Assembly: GCF_030732845.1 (NCBI RefSeq)
Contig: NZ_JASHKA010000024.1
Span: 21,842-85,841, forward strand
Reading direction: 5' to 3'
DNA length: 64,000 nt
Source of the DNA: Roseibium sp. MMSF_3544
GTDB lineage: Bacteria; Pseudomonadota; Alphaproteobacteria; Rhizobiales; Stappiaceae
A program made the position numbers and the translations under genes. The notes below the pieces were generated by a model that ran no database searches, was not told the origin of the DNA, and was given only the letters and a program-made list of their open reading frames with translations. The first letter of the stretch is position 1; each line of letters begins with the position of its first letter. Shown here in pieces: positions 43,182 to 52,495 of the stretch.

Positions 43182-44273
43182 ATGTCTGAAGACAACGATT
43201 CCAATCCATCCTCGCCGGAATTGCCGCCCAAGCCGGGCAAGCGTCTGACCCTTGGCCATATTGCAGATCAGCTGGGTATTTCGACCGCAACTGTTTCGCT
43301 CGCGTTGCGGGACAGCCCGCTTGTCGCCGAAGAGACACGGGAAAAGGTCAAGCAGACGGCACATGAAATAGGTTACATCTACAACCGGTCTGCGGCGTCG
43401 CTGCGCACATCACGCAGCCAGATCGTCGGCGTCGCCGTGCATGACATTCTCAATCCCTATTTCGCCGAAGTCTTTTCCGCGCTCGAAGATGTGCTGGAAG
43501 AGCAGGGGCAGATGATTTTCATCTGCAATCACCGGGACGACGTGAAGCGTCAGCGGGGTTTTGTGAACACGCTTCTGCAGCACCGGGCGGACGGTTTGAT
43601 CCTGTGTCCCTCCGTCGGCACGTCCGCCGAGGAAATCAACCGCCTGGTGGATCAGGGTATTCCGGTGACGCTTGTGGCCCGCGAGGTGCCGGGCGTCTGG
43701 GCACCATGCGTGCGTGGCGACGATTTTGCCGGGACCTACCAGATCACCAAGCACCTTTTGGCGCAGGGCCATCGCAAGATCGGCATGGCCGGCGGGCGCA
43801 GGGACAGCTCGACGGGCCGGCTCAGGCACGGTGGCTGGCGCAAGGCGCTGGAAGAAGCCGGGATTGACCCGGAAACACAGTTCGACCTGCCGGAGCTGAT
43901 GACACAGGCTGACGGGCGGGCCGCGGTGCCGGCCATCGTTGATGCGCCGGATCGTCCGTCGGCCATTGTCGGTTTCAATGATCTCGTGGCCTTCGGAATG
44001 ATGACCACACTGCGGCGTGCGGGCATCGAGCCCGGTCCGGACATGGCGATCACCGGTTACGACGATATCGACGGCGCGGATGCCAGGACGCCGGCACTGA
44101 CGACGGTCGCCAACCAGCCGGACAAGATCGGTCGGCTGGCGGCACTGACGTTGCTTCGGCAGATCGCCGGTGACCGGGTTCCGAACAAACCGATCGTAAT
44201 CGAACCTGAACTGCGTATCCGCGAAAGTTCACCACCGCCGGGCGTCCGGCTGGCGCCGCGTCTTGCGGACTGA
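43182..44273 (+). CDS. LacI-family regulator
   Basis: A 363-residue LacI regulator. HTH at ~23-44 (TLGHIADQLGISTATVSLALRDSPLV) and hinge, then a periplasmic-binding-like core (~78-345) including AVHDILNPYFAEVFSALEDVLEEQG and AIVGFNDLVAFGMMTTLRRAGI. N-terminal extension of ~20 disordered residues. No sugar-transport operon is adjacent; the target is likely distant. It converges on the GGDEF gene. Confidence 0.9.
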   Translation: MSEDNDSNPSSPELPPKPGKRLTLGHIADQLGISTATVSLALRDSPLVAEETREKVKQTAHEIGYIYNRSAASLRTSRSQIVGVAVHDILNPYFAEVFSALEDVLEEQGQMIFICNHRDDVKRQRGFVNTLLQHRADGLILCPSVGTSAEEINRLVDQGIPVTLVAREVPGVWAPCVRGDDFAGTYQITKHLLAQGHRKIGMAGGRRDSSTGRLRHGGWRKALEEAGIDPETQFDLPELMTQADGRAAVPAIVDAPDRPSAIVGFNDLVAFGMMTTLRRAGIEPGPDMAITGYDDIDGADARTPALTTVANQPDKIGRLAALTLLRQIAGDRVPNKPIVIEPELRIRESSPPPGVRLAPRLAD

Positions 44274-44371
44274 CGGAAGATCGGTCTTTCCAGAAGAAGA
44301 AACGCGTGAAAACGCACTTTCATGCAGACGGGCCTTCGCTCAGTCCGGAAAGGCTTGCACGCACGCGTTCG

Positions 44372-46600
44372 TCAATGAGGCGTGACGGCTCTGGCAGATG
44401 CTGGATCCAGGTGGTCTCGATAAGCAACGCATTTGTTGCGCCCGGTGGTTTTCGCTTCGTAAAGCGCCGCGTCGGCCCGCTGCATCAGCGTGGAGAAATC
44501 TACATCCTCGGTGACGGCTTGCGCCAATCCCATGCTGCAAGTGACCGTCTGTTCCACAATGTCCAGCTGGCACTCCTGCACCACCTTGTTGCGAAGCCTT
44601 TCGCAGACATTCTTTGCATCATCCAGACCTGTTTCGGGCAGAACCAGGCAGAATTCCTCGCCGCCAACGCGGCCGAAAATGTCAACTGAACGCAGTTCAT
44701 CGCCAATCACGCGGGTAAAAACCTTCAAGCACTCGTCGCCCGCTGCGTGACCGTGCTGATCGTTGATCTGCTTGAATTTGTCGATATCGAGCATGACGGT
44801 AGTGAAGGGCCGTCTCGTTCTGCGAAACCGCTGAATTTCGGTCTGCGCACGCTCCAGAAAGGCGCGCCGGTTGCAGATCTCGGTGAGGTCATCGATGCTG
44901 GCAACCCGCTCCAGATTCACCTTTGCGTCCATTAGTGCCTGGTGGTCGCGTTGCCGCGCGATCTCGTGGCCGATCCAGTCCGCAAACTGCCGGATGATCT
45001 GTATGTCAGCGGGGGTAAAAGGCCGTTTGCGGATCTTGTGCGCGGTGAAGTTGACCGTGCCGTGGACGATCCCGTCAACCAGCAAGGGCGCGCCGATATA
45101 GGTTTCGACACCGAACAGTTCGTAACAGGGATGTCCGGCGAAATCCGAATCTGCAGCGTGGCCGGTTGCAATCGGCTCATCCGCTTCAAGTGTGAGTGTG
45201 CAATAGGTGTCCTTGAGATCGAAAGTCTGGCCAGCAGCAACCTTGTTTCCCGGACTATGCGCATGGGTGATCGTGTAATGGGCGCCGATCACCTGGCTGA
45301 TGATGCCGTAAGGCACGTCGAAGTGGTCGCAGCCGAGACGCAGGATCTCTGCGATCTTGCCTTCGTGACAGAGCTCGCGGGTGGATGTGATTGCGTAAAG
45401 TTCGGCGAGTGTCCGCTCGGTCTTCTTCCGGTCGGTGATGTCGGTTATGAGAACGACGAGCCCGTCGACGTCTCCGGCGTCGCTCAGCCTCGGATTGCAG
45501 TCCATCTGGCATTCTCTGAAAACACCGTCGGGAAAATGCAGTCCCAATTCCATGGTTGCTTTTTGCCCGCTCATTCCGGCTCGGAAAAGGCCCTTGACCG
45601 CTTCCCGTTCCTTCCAGGGCAGCCGCTCGCGCAGCCTTGTTCCAAGGAGTTCTTCTCTGGTTCCGTTGAACCACTCGCAACCGGTCTTGTTCAGGAAGAG
45701 GCAGCGTCCTTCCAGATTGACTTCTCCGACGCAGGCGGAAATTCCGTCGGCCATGAGGTTGAGGTTCTGATAAGCCTTTTCCGCGAGCGCCTTGGCTTCT
45801 TTCAATTCGGTGATGTCGGCGCGTATGCCCGCAATTCCGCCGCTGCTGGTGCGTTTTTCCGAAACCCGCAGCCAACGCCCGTCCTCCAGCCTCTGTTCGA
45901 TCACGGCGCCGTCCGCAGCCTGGTGTTTCGCCAGTCGTTGGGTCAGCCAGGTCTCGTCATCGAGACCACCGGTATCGTACTGGTTCCTCTTCAGGCCATA
46001 TCGCAGGACGTCTTCGAACCGGTTGCCAGGAAACATGGCCGGAGCCGACGTTGCATAGATTTCGCGATAATTGTCGTTGCAGATCACAAGGCGGTCTTCG
46101 CTGTCGTAAATGGCAAAGCCCTCCAGGATCGCATCCAGAGCGTCCTCGAGCGTGACCGCAACGTCGCTGAGTTGGGATTCGAGCTGTTTGCGATCGCTGA
46201 CATCATGCGCGATGAACAGGAGGCCTGCGAGCTCATGAGATGTTCCGAACAAAGGTGCGCTGACGACTTCGAGATGCGTGTTTGTACCGTCACCCAGAAC
46301 GGCTTCGATCGGATACAGCCTGCGGTGTCTTTGATCGGACGGCCGGTGGTAAAGCTCTGCCATGCGGTCGAACTGCGCAGGATCGGCGAAGAAGCGCCTT
46401 GTTGTCGAGCCGACCAAGTCACTTCGATTCACGCGCAGAAGCCTTTCCATGGCCCTGTTCGCAAAAACGATGGTTCTTTCCGGATTTGTGACCAGAACGC
46501 TCTCATTCAGGTCGCCGAATGATCGCTCCAAATCGAGCGTCACAGTCCTCAAGAAACGCCTCCCCACGAGGTTAAAATCGGCCCAAATGCCGTCGTTCAT
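44372..46600 (-). CDS. Diguanylate cyclase with three PAS and one GAF domain
   Basis: A 742-residue cytoplasmic signalling enzyme: PAS ~28-140 (with ESVLVTNPERTIVFANRAMERLL), PAS ~150-270, PAS ~280-395, GAF ~400-560, and GGDEF ~575-735. The active site is an intact GGEEF (646-650), and an RxxD inhibitory site (R637-D640) lies five residues before it, so it should make cyclic di-GMP and be product-inhibited. No EAL domain or membrane segment is present. The GAF contains CYELFGVETYIGAPL typical of cofactor-binding GAFs. Upstream on the same strand is an aminotransferase, 120 bases away. Confidence 0.92.
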   Translation of the reverse strand: MNDGIWADFNLVGRRFLRTVTLDLERSFGDLNESVLVTNPERTIVFANRAMERLLRVNRSDLVGSTTRRFFADPAQFDRMAELYHRPSDQRHRRLYPIEAVLGDGTNTHLEVVSAPLFGTSHELAGLLFIAHDVSDRKQLESQLSDVAVTLEDALDAILEGFAIYDSEDRLVICNDNYREIYATSAPAMFPGNRFEDVLRYGLKRNQYDTGGLDDETWLTQRLAKHQAADGAVIEQRLEDGRWLRVSEKRTSSGGIAGIRADITELKEAKALAEKAYQNLNLMADGISACVGEVNLEGRCLFLNKTGCEWFNGTREELLGTRLRERLPWKEREAVKGLFRAGMSGQKATMELGLHFPDGVFRECQMDCNPRLSDAGDVDGLVVLITDITDRKKTERTLAELYAITSTRELCHEGKIAEILRLGCDHFDVPYGIISQVIGAHYTITHAHSPGNKVAAGQTFDLKDTYCTLTLEADEPIATGHAADSDFAGHPCYELFGVETYIGAPLLVDGIVHGTVNFTAHKIRKRPFTPADIQIIRQFADWIGHEIARQRDHQALMDAKVNLERVASIDDLTEICNRRAFLERAQTEIQRFRRTRRPFTTVMLDIDKFKQINDQHGHAAGDECLKVFTRVIGDELRSVDIFGRVGGEEFCLVLPETGLDDAKNVCERLRNKVVQECQLDIVEQTVTCSMGLAQAVTEDVDFSTLMQRADAALYEAKTTGRNKCVAYRDHLDPASARAVTPH

Positions 46601-46720
46601 GAAGACAAGGAATGATTAACAAAAGGTCACGCAGGGTAAGATTCCCATTGTCACATCAACGTACAGTTTTTGAGTTTCCTTCGTAGGGAGAGCAAACATC
46701 AGCCTTTTCAAATATATCCG

Positions 46721-47890
46721 TCACTCCTCGACGAAATTCTTTATTCGCTCAAGCGCGATTTTGATGTTCTGCGTGGAGTTCGCATACGAAAGCCTGATGT
46801 AGCCTTCGCCCAGAATACCGAAATCAGGGCCGCCAATGGTTGCGACGCCCGTTTCTTCCAGGAGAGCGGATGCGAGCTGTTTCGCTTTCCAGCCCGTTTC
46901 TTTAATGTTCGGAAATGCGTAGAACGCGCCGAGCGGGGTCTTGCAGGAAATGCCGGAGATGGCGTTCAAACCTTCGACAATTATTTTTCGTCTGGCATCA
47001 AACTCTCCGACCATTTCCGAAACAGCGGACTGAGGTCCGGTCAGAGCGGCAAGTCCGGCATATTGTGACGGCGCATTGACGCAGGACCACGCATTGACGG
47101 CAAGTTTTCGCGCCTTGTCTATCAACGAGGCGGGCCAGACCGCAAAACCCATGCGCCAACCGGTCATCGCATAGGTCTTTGACCAGCCGTCCAGAAGGAT
47201 CAATCGGTCCCTGAGCGAGTCAAACTTGAGCAGAGAGACATGCTCCATGCCGTCATAGGTCATTTGTGAGTAGATTTCGTCGGACATGACGGCGACGTCC
47301 GGATGCTTCTCCAGTCCCGCGACCAATGCTTCAATTTCAGAACGTGGGGTGACGCCACCGGTCGGGTTTGCCGGAGAGTTCAGGATCAGCAGTCGAGTCC
47401 TGTCAGTGATGAGCGAAAGTGTCTCTTCTGCTGAAAAGGCAAAGTCATTTTCCTCCCGGATCGGAACGGGAACAGGTCTTGCGCCGGTAAATTCGATCAT
47501 CGAGCGGTATATCGGGAAGCCGGGATCGGGGTAGAGGATGTCCGCACCCGGTTCGCCGAACATGAGGATCGCCATGAACATGGTGACTTTGCCGCCGGGC
47601 ACGATCAAAACGTTTCCAGGATCCGTCTCAACACCGTGCCGCTTGCGCAGATCGGCGGAAACGGCCTCCCGCAGCGGTGCAATTCCGGTTGCCGGTGTGT
47701 AGCCGTGGTGTCCGTCGCGCAGCGCCTTCACCGCTGCTTCAACAATATGATCAGGTGTTTTGAAGTCCGGCTGGCCGATCCCGAGATTGATAATGTCGCG
47801 GCCCTCTTCGGCAAGCTCGGTTGCACGTGCCAGCACGGCAAAGGCGTTTTCCTCGCCAATCCGGTCAAATCCGGGAACGGTCTGAAGCAT
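46721..47890 (-). CDS. Class I/II aminotransferase
   Basis: A 389-residue PLP-dependent aminotransferase of fold type I. NLGIGQPDFKTPDHI begins the core; NSPANPTGG near 171 and DEIYSQMTYDG near 204 precede the PLP lysine K238 in LLDGWSKTYAMTGWRMGF; the C-terminal FPNIKETGWKAKQLASALLEE follows. It resembles aspartate/aromatic aminotransferases AspB-type. Substrate not determined. It is divergent from the CobW GTPase gene by 212 bases. Confidence 0.9.
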   Translation of the reverse strand: MLQTVPGFDRIGEENAFAVLARATELAEEGRDIINLGIGQPDFKTPDHIVEAAVKALRDGHHGYTPATGIAPLREAVSADLRKRHGVETDPGNVLIVPGGKVTMFMAILMFGEPGADILYPDPGFPIYRSMIEFTGARPVPVPIREENDFAFSAEETLSLITDRTRLLILNSPANPTGGVTPRSEIEALVAGLEKHPDVAVMSDEIYSQMTYDGMEHVSLLKFDSLRDRLILLDGWSKTYAMTGWRMGFAVWPASLIDKARKLAVNAWSCVNAPSQYAGLAALTGPQSAVSEMVGEFDARRKIIVEGLNAISGISCKTPLGAFYAFPNIKETGWKAKQLASALLEETGVATIGGPDFGILGEGYIRLSYANSTQNIKIALERIKNFVEE

Positions 47891-48102
47891 CCTGGGCTCC
47901 TGTTATTTCTGCTTTGATCACCGCGCAGGGTATGTCCGTGCCGATTGCATGCAAAGAGCGGAATCGGTGAAAGGTGTTCCCGCGACCACAGGAATTTTTA
48001 CCGGCTCTCTCCAAAACTGCGAGCGATGTGCTTATATTCGCGGCCAAGCAGCCTGCATCCGCGCAGGCAATCGACACATCAAAAAAGCCAGGAAGATTCG
48101 CA

Positions 48103-49188
48103 ATGTCTGCGACCCAGGACGCCCAGGCACAAATTCCGGTCACTGTACTGACCGGATATCTCGGTGCCGGAAAGACCACGTTGCTCAACCGGATCCTCAC
48201 GGAGAGCCATGGGCAGCGATATGCCGTCATCGTCAACGAGTTCGGCGAAGTCGGCATCGACAACGACCTGCTCGTTGAATCCGACGAAGAAATATTTGAA
48301 ATGAACAACGGGTGCATCTGCTGCACCGTCCGTGGCGACCTCATCCGAACGGTCCAGAACCTGATGAAGCGCAAGAACGCCTTTGACGCAATCATCGTTG
48401 AAACGACGGGTGTTGCAGATCCTGCGCCTGTCGCCCAGACGTTCTTCATGGACGACGATGTCCGTGCTTCTGCTCGGCTCGATGCAGTCGTTGCCGTTGT
48501 TGACGCACGCCACGTGATGCAAAGGCTGGAGGATACGGAGGAAGCCGAAGACCAGGTGGCATTTGCCGATGTTATCCTGATCAACAAGACCGACCTCGTC
48601 ACGCCGGAAGAACTTGCAACGGTCGAGGCGCGTATCCGCTCGATCAACCCCTATGCGATCCTTCACCGGAGCGAGCGTTGCAGCGTCGAGCTTGGCCAGG
48701 TTCTGGATCGTGGAGCGTTTGATCTGGACCGGATCCTGTCGCTCGATCCGCACTTTCTGGGTGACAGCGATCCCGCACATGTCTGTGGCCCGGACTGCGA
48801 TCACGACCACCATCATGATCATGACCATCACCACCATGACCACGATCACCATGGTCACGGTCATCACCACCACCATCACGACGAGAACCCGCATTCGGTC
48901 AAGAGCATTTCGCTGACCGCGGGCGACCTCAACCCCGACTTGTTCTTTCCCTGGATCAGCCAGGTCACGCAGGTTCAGGGCCCGAACATCCTGCGCCTGA
49001 AGGGTATCCTTGCCTTCAAGGATGATCCCCAGCGTTACGTCATTCAAGGTGTCCACATGATTGTCGAAGGCGACCATCAGCGTGATTGGAAAGCTGATGA
49101 GCCGCGTCAAAGCCGCCTGGTCTTTATCGGCCGGGATCTGAACTGGGATGTTCTGGAGCAGAGCTTCCAGGCCTGCATTGCGCAATAG
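48103..49188 (+). CDS. CobW/COG0523 GTPase with histidine-rich loop
   Basis: A 361-residue metallochaperone GTPase. The ATG at 48103 is preferred over a longer frame to 47974 that lacks coding features. Walker A is GYLGAGKTT (18-26); the metal motif is CICC (C71-C74); a His/Asp-rich loop covers ~233-261 with long HDH runs; the C-terminal CobW domain (~265-360) has RLKGILAFKDDPQRYVIQGVH. Members such as ZigA or YeiR deliver zinc or insert metals into client enzymes under metal limitation. It leads a three-gene set with the WD40 and DUF2937 genes (gaps 11 and 34 bases). Confidence 0.92.
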   Translation: MSATQDAQAQIPVTVLTGYLGAGKTTLLNRILTESHGQRYAVIVNEFGEVGIDNDLLVESDEEIFEMNNGCICCTVRGDLIRTVQNLMKRKNAFDAIIVETTGVADPAPVAQTFFMDDDVRASARLDAVVAVVDARHVMQRLEDTEEAEDQVAFADVILINKTDLVTPEELATVEARIRSINPYAILHRSERCSVELGQVLDRGAFDLDRILSLDPHFLGDSDPAHVCGPDCDHDHHHDHDHHHHDHDHHGHGHHHHHHDENPHSVKSISLTAGDLNPDLFFPWISQVTQVQGPNILRLKGILAFKDDPQRYVIQGVHMIVEGDHQRDWKADEPRQSRLVFIGRDLNWDVLEQSFQACIAQ

Positions 49189-49199
49189 GGAAGCGAACC

Positions 49200-50177
49200 T
49201 TGCCGACAGTTGCTCCCGTGAATGTGGACGGTTTCGTCGTTCGCGCCGGTTTCTTGAACGACCACGCGTTTTTTGCTTCGGGCGAAGGAGATGTCGTGAT
49301 CGCCGGACAGGGCGAAACAACGCTCAGACCGCACAAATCAGGACTGCTTGCCGCTGAGGTGGCGGCTGACGGCGTGGGTCTGATCACGTCTGGTGACGAC
49401 GGTTGCATCTATCGGTGCAGCCCGGACGGTTCATTTGAACTGGTCGCAGAGCGGCCACGCAAATGGATTGATCTGATCGCGGCCGGCCCCTCCGGTGCGG
49501 TCGCGTTTGCCAGCGGGCGTGTTGCCTGGGTCCGTCTGGCAGATGGCCAGGAAAAGGAATTCCAGCACGAACGTGCCGTCGGTGGACTTGCTTTTGCGCC
49601 GAAGGGATTGCGTCTTGCGGTCTCCCGATACGACGGAGCAACGCTCTGGTGGGCCGGCACGGACAGTGCCCCGGCGGAACTCACCTGGAAGGGCGCGCAT
49701 CTCGGCATCAGTTTTTCGCCTGACAGCAAGTTTCTTGTTACAGCCATGCAGGAAAATGCACTCCATGGATGGCGGCTTTCGGATAGCAAGGACATGCGTA
49801 TGAGCGGATATCCGGCCAAGGTAAAATCGTTCAGCTGGTCCGCTAAGGGGCGCTATCTAGCGACTTCCGGCGCCAATGCAGCCATCCTCTGGCCCTATTT
49901 TGGCAAGAATGGTCCGATGGGTCAGTCGCCGTTGCAGCTCGGGTCGCGCCAAGGCCTGCTGGTGACGGCTGTTTCCTGCCATCCGGTGGAAGACGTGACA
50001 GCGGTCGGTTACCAGGACGGCTCGATTGCGATGTGCCGGATCGAGGACAAGGCGGAGGTACCGCTGCGAGGCCCGGGCGAAGGACCTGTTTCGTCAATCG
50101 GCTGGGACCGTGACGGTTTTCGGCTCGCCTTCGGAACCGAGGCGGGGGAAGCCGGCGTCATAAGTCTGAAGGACTGA
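49200..50177 (+). CDS. WD40-repeat protein paired with CobW GTPase
   Basis: A 325-residue protein with six or seven WD40-like blades from GDGVTLITSGDDG-type strands: VADGVGLITSGDDGCIYRC, GLRLAVSRYDGATLWWA, SFSPDSKFLVTAMQENALHGW, KGRYLATSGANAAILW and VTAVGYQDGSIAMCRI. It starts at TTG with an AGGGAAG site six bases upstream, 11 bases after cobW. It is probably a cytosolic partner for the GTPase. Such a CobW-WD40 pair is common in alphaproteobacteria; the WD40 partner role is not established. Confidence 0.82.
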   Translation: MPTVAPVNVDGFVVRAGFLNDHAFFASGEGDVVIAGQGETTLRPHKSGLLAAEVAADGVGLITSGDDGCIYRCSPDGSFELVAERPRKWIDLIAAGPSGAVAFASGRVAWVRLADGQEKEFQHERAVGGLAFAPKGLRLAVSRYDGATLWWAGTDSAPAELTWKGAHLGISFSPDSKFLVTAMQENALHGWRLSDSKDMRMSGYPAKVKSFSWSAKGRYLATSGANAAILWPYFGKNGPMGQSPLQLGSRQGLLVTAVSCHPVEDVTAVGYQDGSIAMCRIEDKAEVPLRGPGEGPVSSIGWDRDGFRLAFGTEAGEAGVISLKD

Positions 50178-50211
50178 CCTTCACGGTGCTCAAATTGGCT
50201 TGGAGGCGTTG

Positions 50212-50709
50212 ATGCTCAGGATTTTCATGGTCGCCGTGATGCTGATGAGTGGAACTGCAACGTCCCAGCTCCCAGAGTTTTCTCAGCAATATCGCCAGCG
50301 CCTGGGAGGCGCCATTGATGCGCTTGAGGAAATTCTGACCGACTTCAAGCGCGATGCAGAACAGTTCGGGCTGACAATTTCCGAGGCGATCGAGCGTCAG
50401 AAGGGTTCCGATGACCCGTTCATCAGGGCGCGCGGAAACAGTATGGCAACCGCGGATGCGCGTCTCGATCGGCTGAAGCAACAGCAACAAGAGCTGGAAA
50501 TGGCAGGGCCGATCGGGCGCCTCATGGTGTTTGTGCGCGGCTTCGATCCCCAGTTGGCGCAGGCGACGGCGGAAGACTATGAGCCCGCGGTGCCAGTTAC
50601 CATTGCCGGCGTTGCCAGTGCGGCGGTCGGTGCGCTGGCCGGGTTTGTTCTTGTCAGCATGTTCAGCGGCCTGTTCCGTCTTCGCCGCCGGAAGCCGCTA
50701 CGCCCCTGA
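50212..50709 (+). CDS. DUF2937 family protein
   Basis: A 165-residue membrane protein: N-terminal hydrophobic anchor (~2-17), the family signature LPEFSQQYRQRLGGAIDALEEILTDF (~24-48 as the signature helix), a helical middle, and a C-terminal membrane helix (~125-148) ending in a basic tail. The ATG at 50212 sits 5 bases after a GGAGG; a TTG at 50200 would add four residues. It follows the WD40 gene by 34 bases. The family is conserved but unstudied. Confidence 0.82.
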   Translation: MLRIFMVAVMLMSGTATSQLPEFSQQYRQRLGGAIDALEEILTDFKRDAEQFGLTISEAIERQKGSDDPFIRARGNSMATADARLDRLKQQQQELEMAGPIGRLMVFVRGFDPQLAQATAEDYEPAVPVTIAGVASAAVGALAGFVLVSMFSGLFRLRRRKPLRP

Positions 50710-50805
50710 CCGCAAAGTCGTTGTGCGCCGCTGTCCCTTTTGACCGGATCACGGCAAATCATGTAATCAGATCTGAACGAATGCCTGAAGTGGGAAGGGA
50801 GCCGG

Positions 50806-51702
50806 ATGGACGCAATCACGCGCATGCGCTGTTTCATTCAAGTTGTCGATTCCAACGGGTTTTCCGCAGCCGCTCGGGAAATGGGCCGCTCTAAGGCTCT
50901 GGTTTCGAAATATGTCGGGGAGCTCGAAGACGAACTTGGTGTGCGGCTGCTGAACCGGACGACACGCCAGGTGTCGCTGACCGAAGTCGGTGAAGCCTAC
51001 TACAAGGAGGCCGCGGAAATCCTGCAGCGGATCGACGATCTGCAGGCTTCCGTGCAATCGTCCCACCAGGAGGTGCGCGGGCGTTTGCGGGTTTCCGCGC
51101 CAAGGTCCATGGGAGACGATCTGCTCAACAAGGCAATGATGCAGTTCCTTGTTCTTTATCCGGACATCAATCTTGATTTGCGCCTGGAGGACCGGTTCGT
51201 CGATCTGGTGGAAGAAGGGTTTGATCTCGCCGTTCGGGTCACGCAGCTGGAAGATTCCAGCCTGATCGCACGCAAGATCGCACCATTTCGCACGGTTGTC
51301 TGCGCAACACAAAACGCAATTGAACGCTATGGCGCACCAAATGTACCAGCTGACCTTTCGACGCGTCCCTGCATCATCGACACCAATTACCGCTACAAGC
51401 AGAACTGGGCTTTTCGAGACGGAAGCGAGCGGGTTTCCGTTTCCGTGAAAGGACCGCTGGAGGTCAATAGCGGCAACGCTGCAAGGGAGGCGGTTCTGTC
51501 GGATCTCGGCTTTTTGCGCACCCCGTTGTTTTTCGTTGCCGATGACGTCAGGAACGGGGACCTGACGGTTCTCCTGGAGGACTACGAGGAGCCGGAACGC
51601 GGGATCTACGCGGTCTATCCGCATCGTCGGCACCTGAGCGCGAAAGTGCGCGCCTTCGTTGATTTTCTTGTCGACTGGTCTTCAAAGCACCCCAGCTGCT
51701 AG
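50806..51702 (+). CDS. LysR-family regulator
   Basis: A 298-residue LysR regulator: MDAITRMRCFIQVVDSNGF start, HTH (FSAAAREMGRSKALVSKYVGELEDEL) with LLNRTTRQVSLTEVG wing, and effector domain (~90-290). No divergent gene shares its promoter, so its targets are not visible in the window. It belongs to the same CrgA-like group as the tct regulator. Confidence 0.88.
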   Translation: MDAITRMRCFIQVVDSNGFSAAAREMGRSKALVSKYVGELEDELGVRLLNRTTRQVSLTEVGEAYYKEAAEILQRIDDLQASVQSSHQEVRGRLRVSAPRSMGDDLLNKAMMQFLVLYPDINLDLRLEDRFVDLVEEGFDLAVRVTQLEDSSLIARKIAPFRTVVCATQNAIERYGAPNVPADLSTRPCIIDTNYRYKQNWAFRDGSERVSVSVKGPLEVNSGNAAREAVLSDLGFLRTPLFFVADDVRNGDLTVLLEDYEEPERGIYAVYPHRRHLSAKVRAFVDFLVDWSSKHPSC

Positions 51703-51874
51703 GGTACAGACCCTGGCTGCTGCCTTGTCGCGCTGTCCGTCAGTGGTCAGCTTCTACTCTGTCATTCTTGACAATATAGATTTTTACTCTCCTGATAGGC
51801 GCCAGTTTTGGAATTGCGGGCAGGCCATCATGAAAGTTTGACTTGCAAATCCAGTGTATACGCACCAATGTTCG

Positions 51875-52417
51875 ATGATGAATGACGCTCAAAGACAGAT
51901 AGCTGCGGGTTTGGAGCAGGTTTTTTGGAGCCGGGGATTTGCAGAGCCCAGTGTTCCGGAGCTTCGAGCGGGCGTCGGTGTGAGCATGCGGACGTTGTAT
52001 CGTCACTTTCCGTCCCGCGAAGCCATGATCCTGGGTGCCCTGGAATACCGGCACCAGCGTTATCTGAAATATGTGCGCGAGGGTGTAACCGCACCGGGTC
52101 TGGCAGCTGCCGAGCAGCTTTTCGACAAACTCGGCGGTTGGATGCGCGTGACGCAGGGCAAGGAGTGTTTTTTCCGGCAGGCCCTGGCTGCCAACCCGGA
52201 CAGCTTCGAAATCAAGGCGACCGTCAACCGGCACAAGGGTGAGTTGCTGGAATTCTTCGGTGTCCTGAGCGGGCAAGAGCAATTCGCCTCGACCCTTTAT
52301 CTGCTTCATGAAGGGGTCACGGCCTGTTACGCGGAGATGGGCGAAAAAGCCGTTGAAGACGCCAAGTTTCAAGTCAGGCTGATGTTCAAGGCAGCAAGCG
52401 AGACGCGGTATTCCTAA
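51875..52417 (+). CDS. TetR-family regulator
   Basis: A ~180-residue TetR regulator: N-terminal HTH ~10-50 with VPELRAGVGVSMRTLYRHFPSREAMILGALEYR (TLYRHF signature), and a C-terminal all-helical effector domain. The frame opens at a GTG at 51854, but the ATG codons at 51875/51878 give the usual short start. No adjacent target gene on the same or divergent strand is obvious. A bidirectional terminator follows. Confidence 0.83.
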   Translation: MMNDAQRQIAAGLEQVFWSRGFAEPSVPELRAGVGVSMRTLYRHFPSREAMILGALEYRHQRYLKYVREGVTAPGLAAAEQLFDKLGGWMRVTQGKECFFRQALAANPDSFEIKATVNRHKGELLEFFGVLSGQEQFASTLYLLHEGVTACYAEMGEKAVEDAKFQVRLMFKAASETRYS

Positions 52418-52449
52418 GAGCCCATCTTGAGCGCGCGTACCAAAGAAAA

Positions 52450-52474
52450 CGGCGGCCTCGGCCGCCGATTTTTG
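52450..52474. terminator. Bidirectional terminator between tetR and the dehydrogenase
   Basis: A GC-rich stem CGGCGG/CCGCCG around CCTCGG is followed by ATTTTTG on the plus strand and by a T-rich TTTTCTTTG in the opposite direction. It lies between convergent genes (tetR stop 52417 and dehydrogenase stop 52496), as expected for a shared rho-independent terminator. Confidence 0.8.
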
Positions 52475-52495
52475 TCGTGCTCCTGAATGGGGTTG

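Noticed and set aside
48799..48880. CAC/CAT-rich run looked at as a DNA tandem repeat
   Set aside because: It is coding for the CobW histidine-rich loop and has no regular DNA unit.
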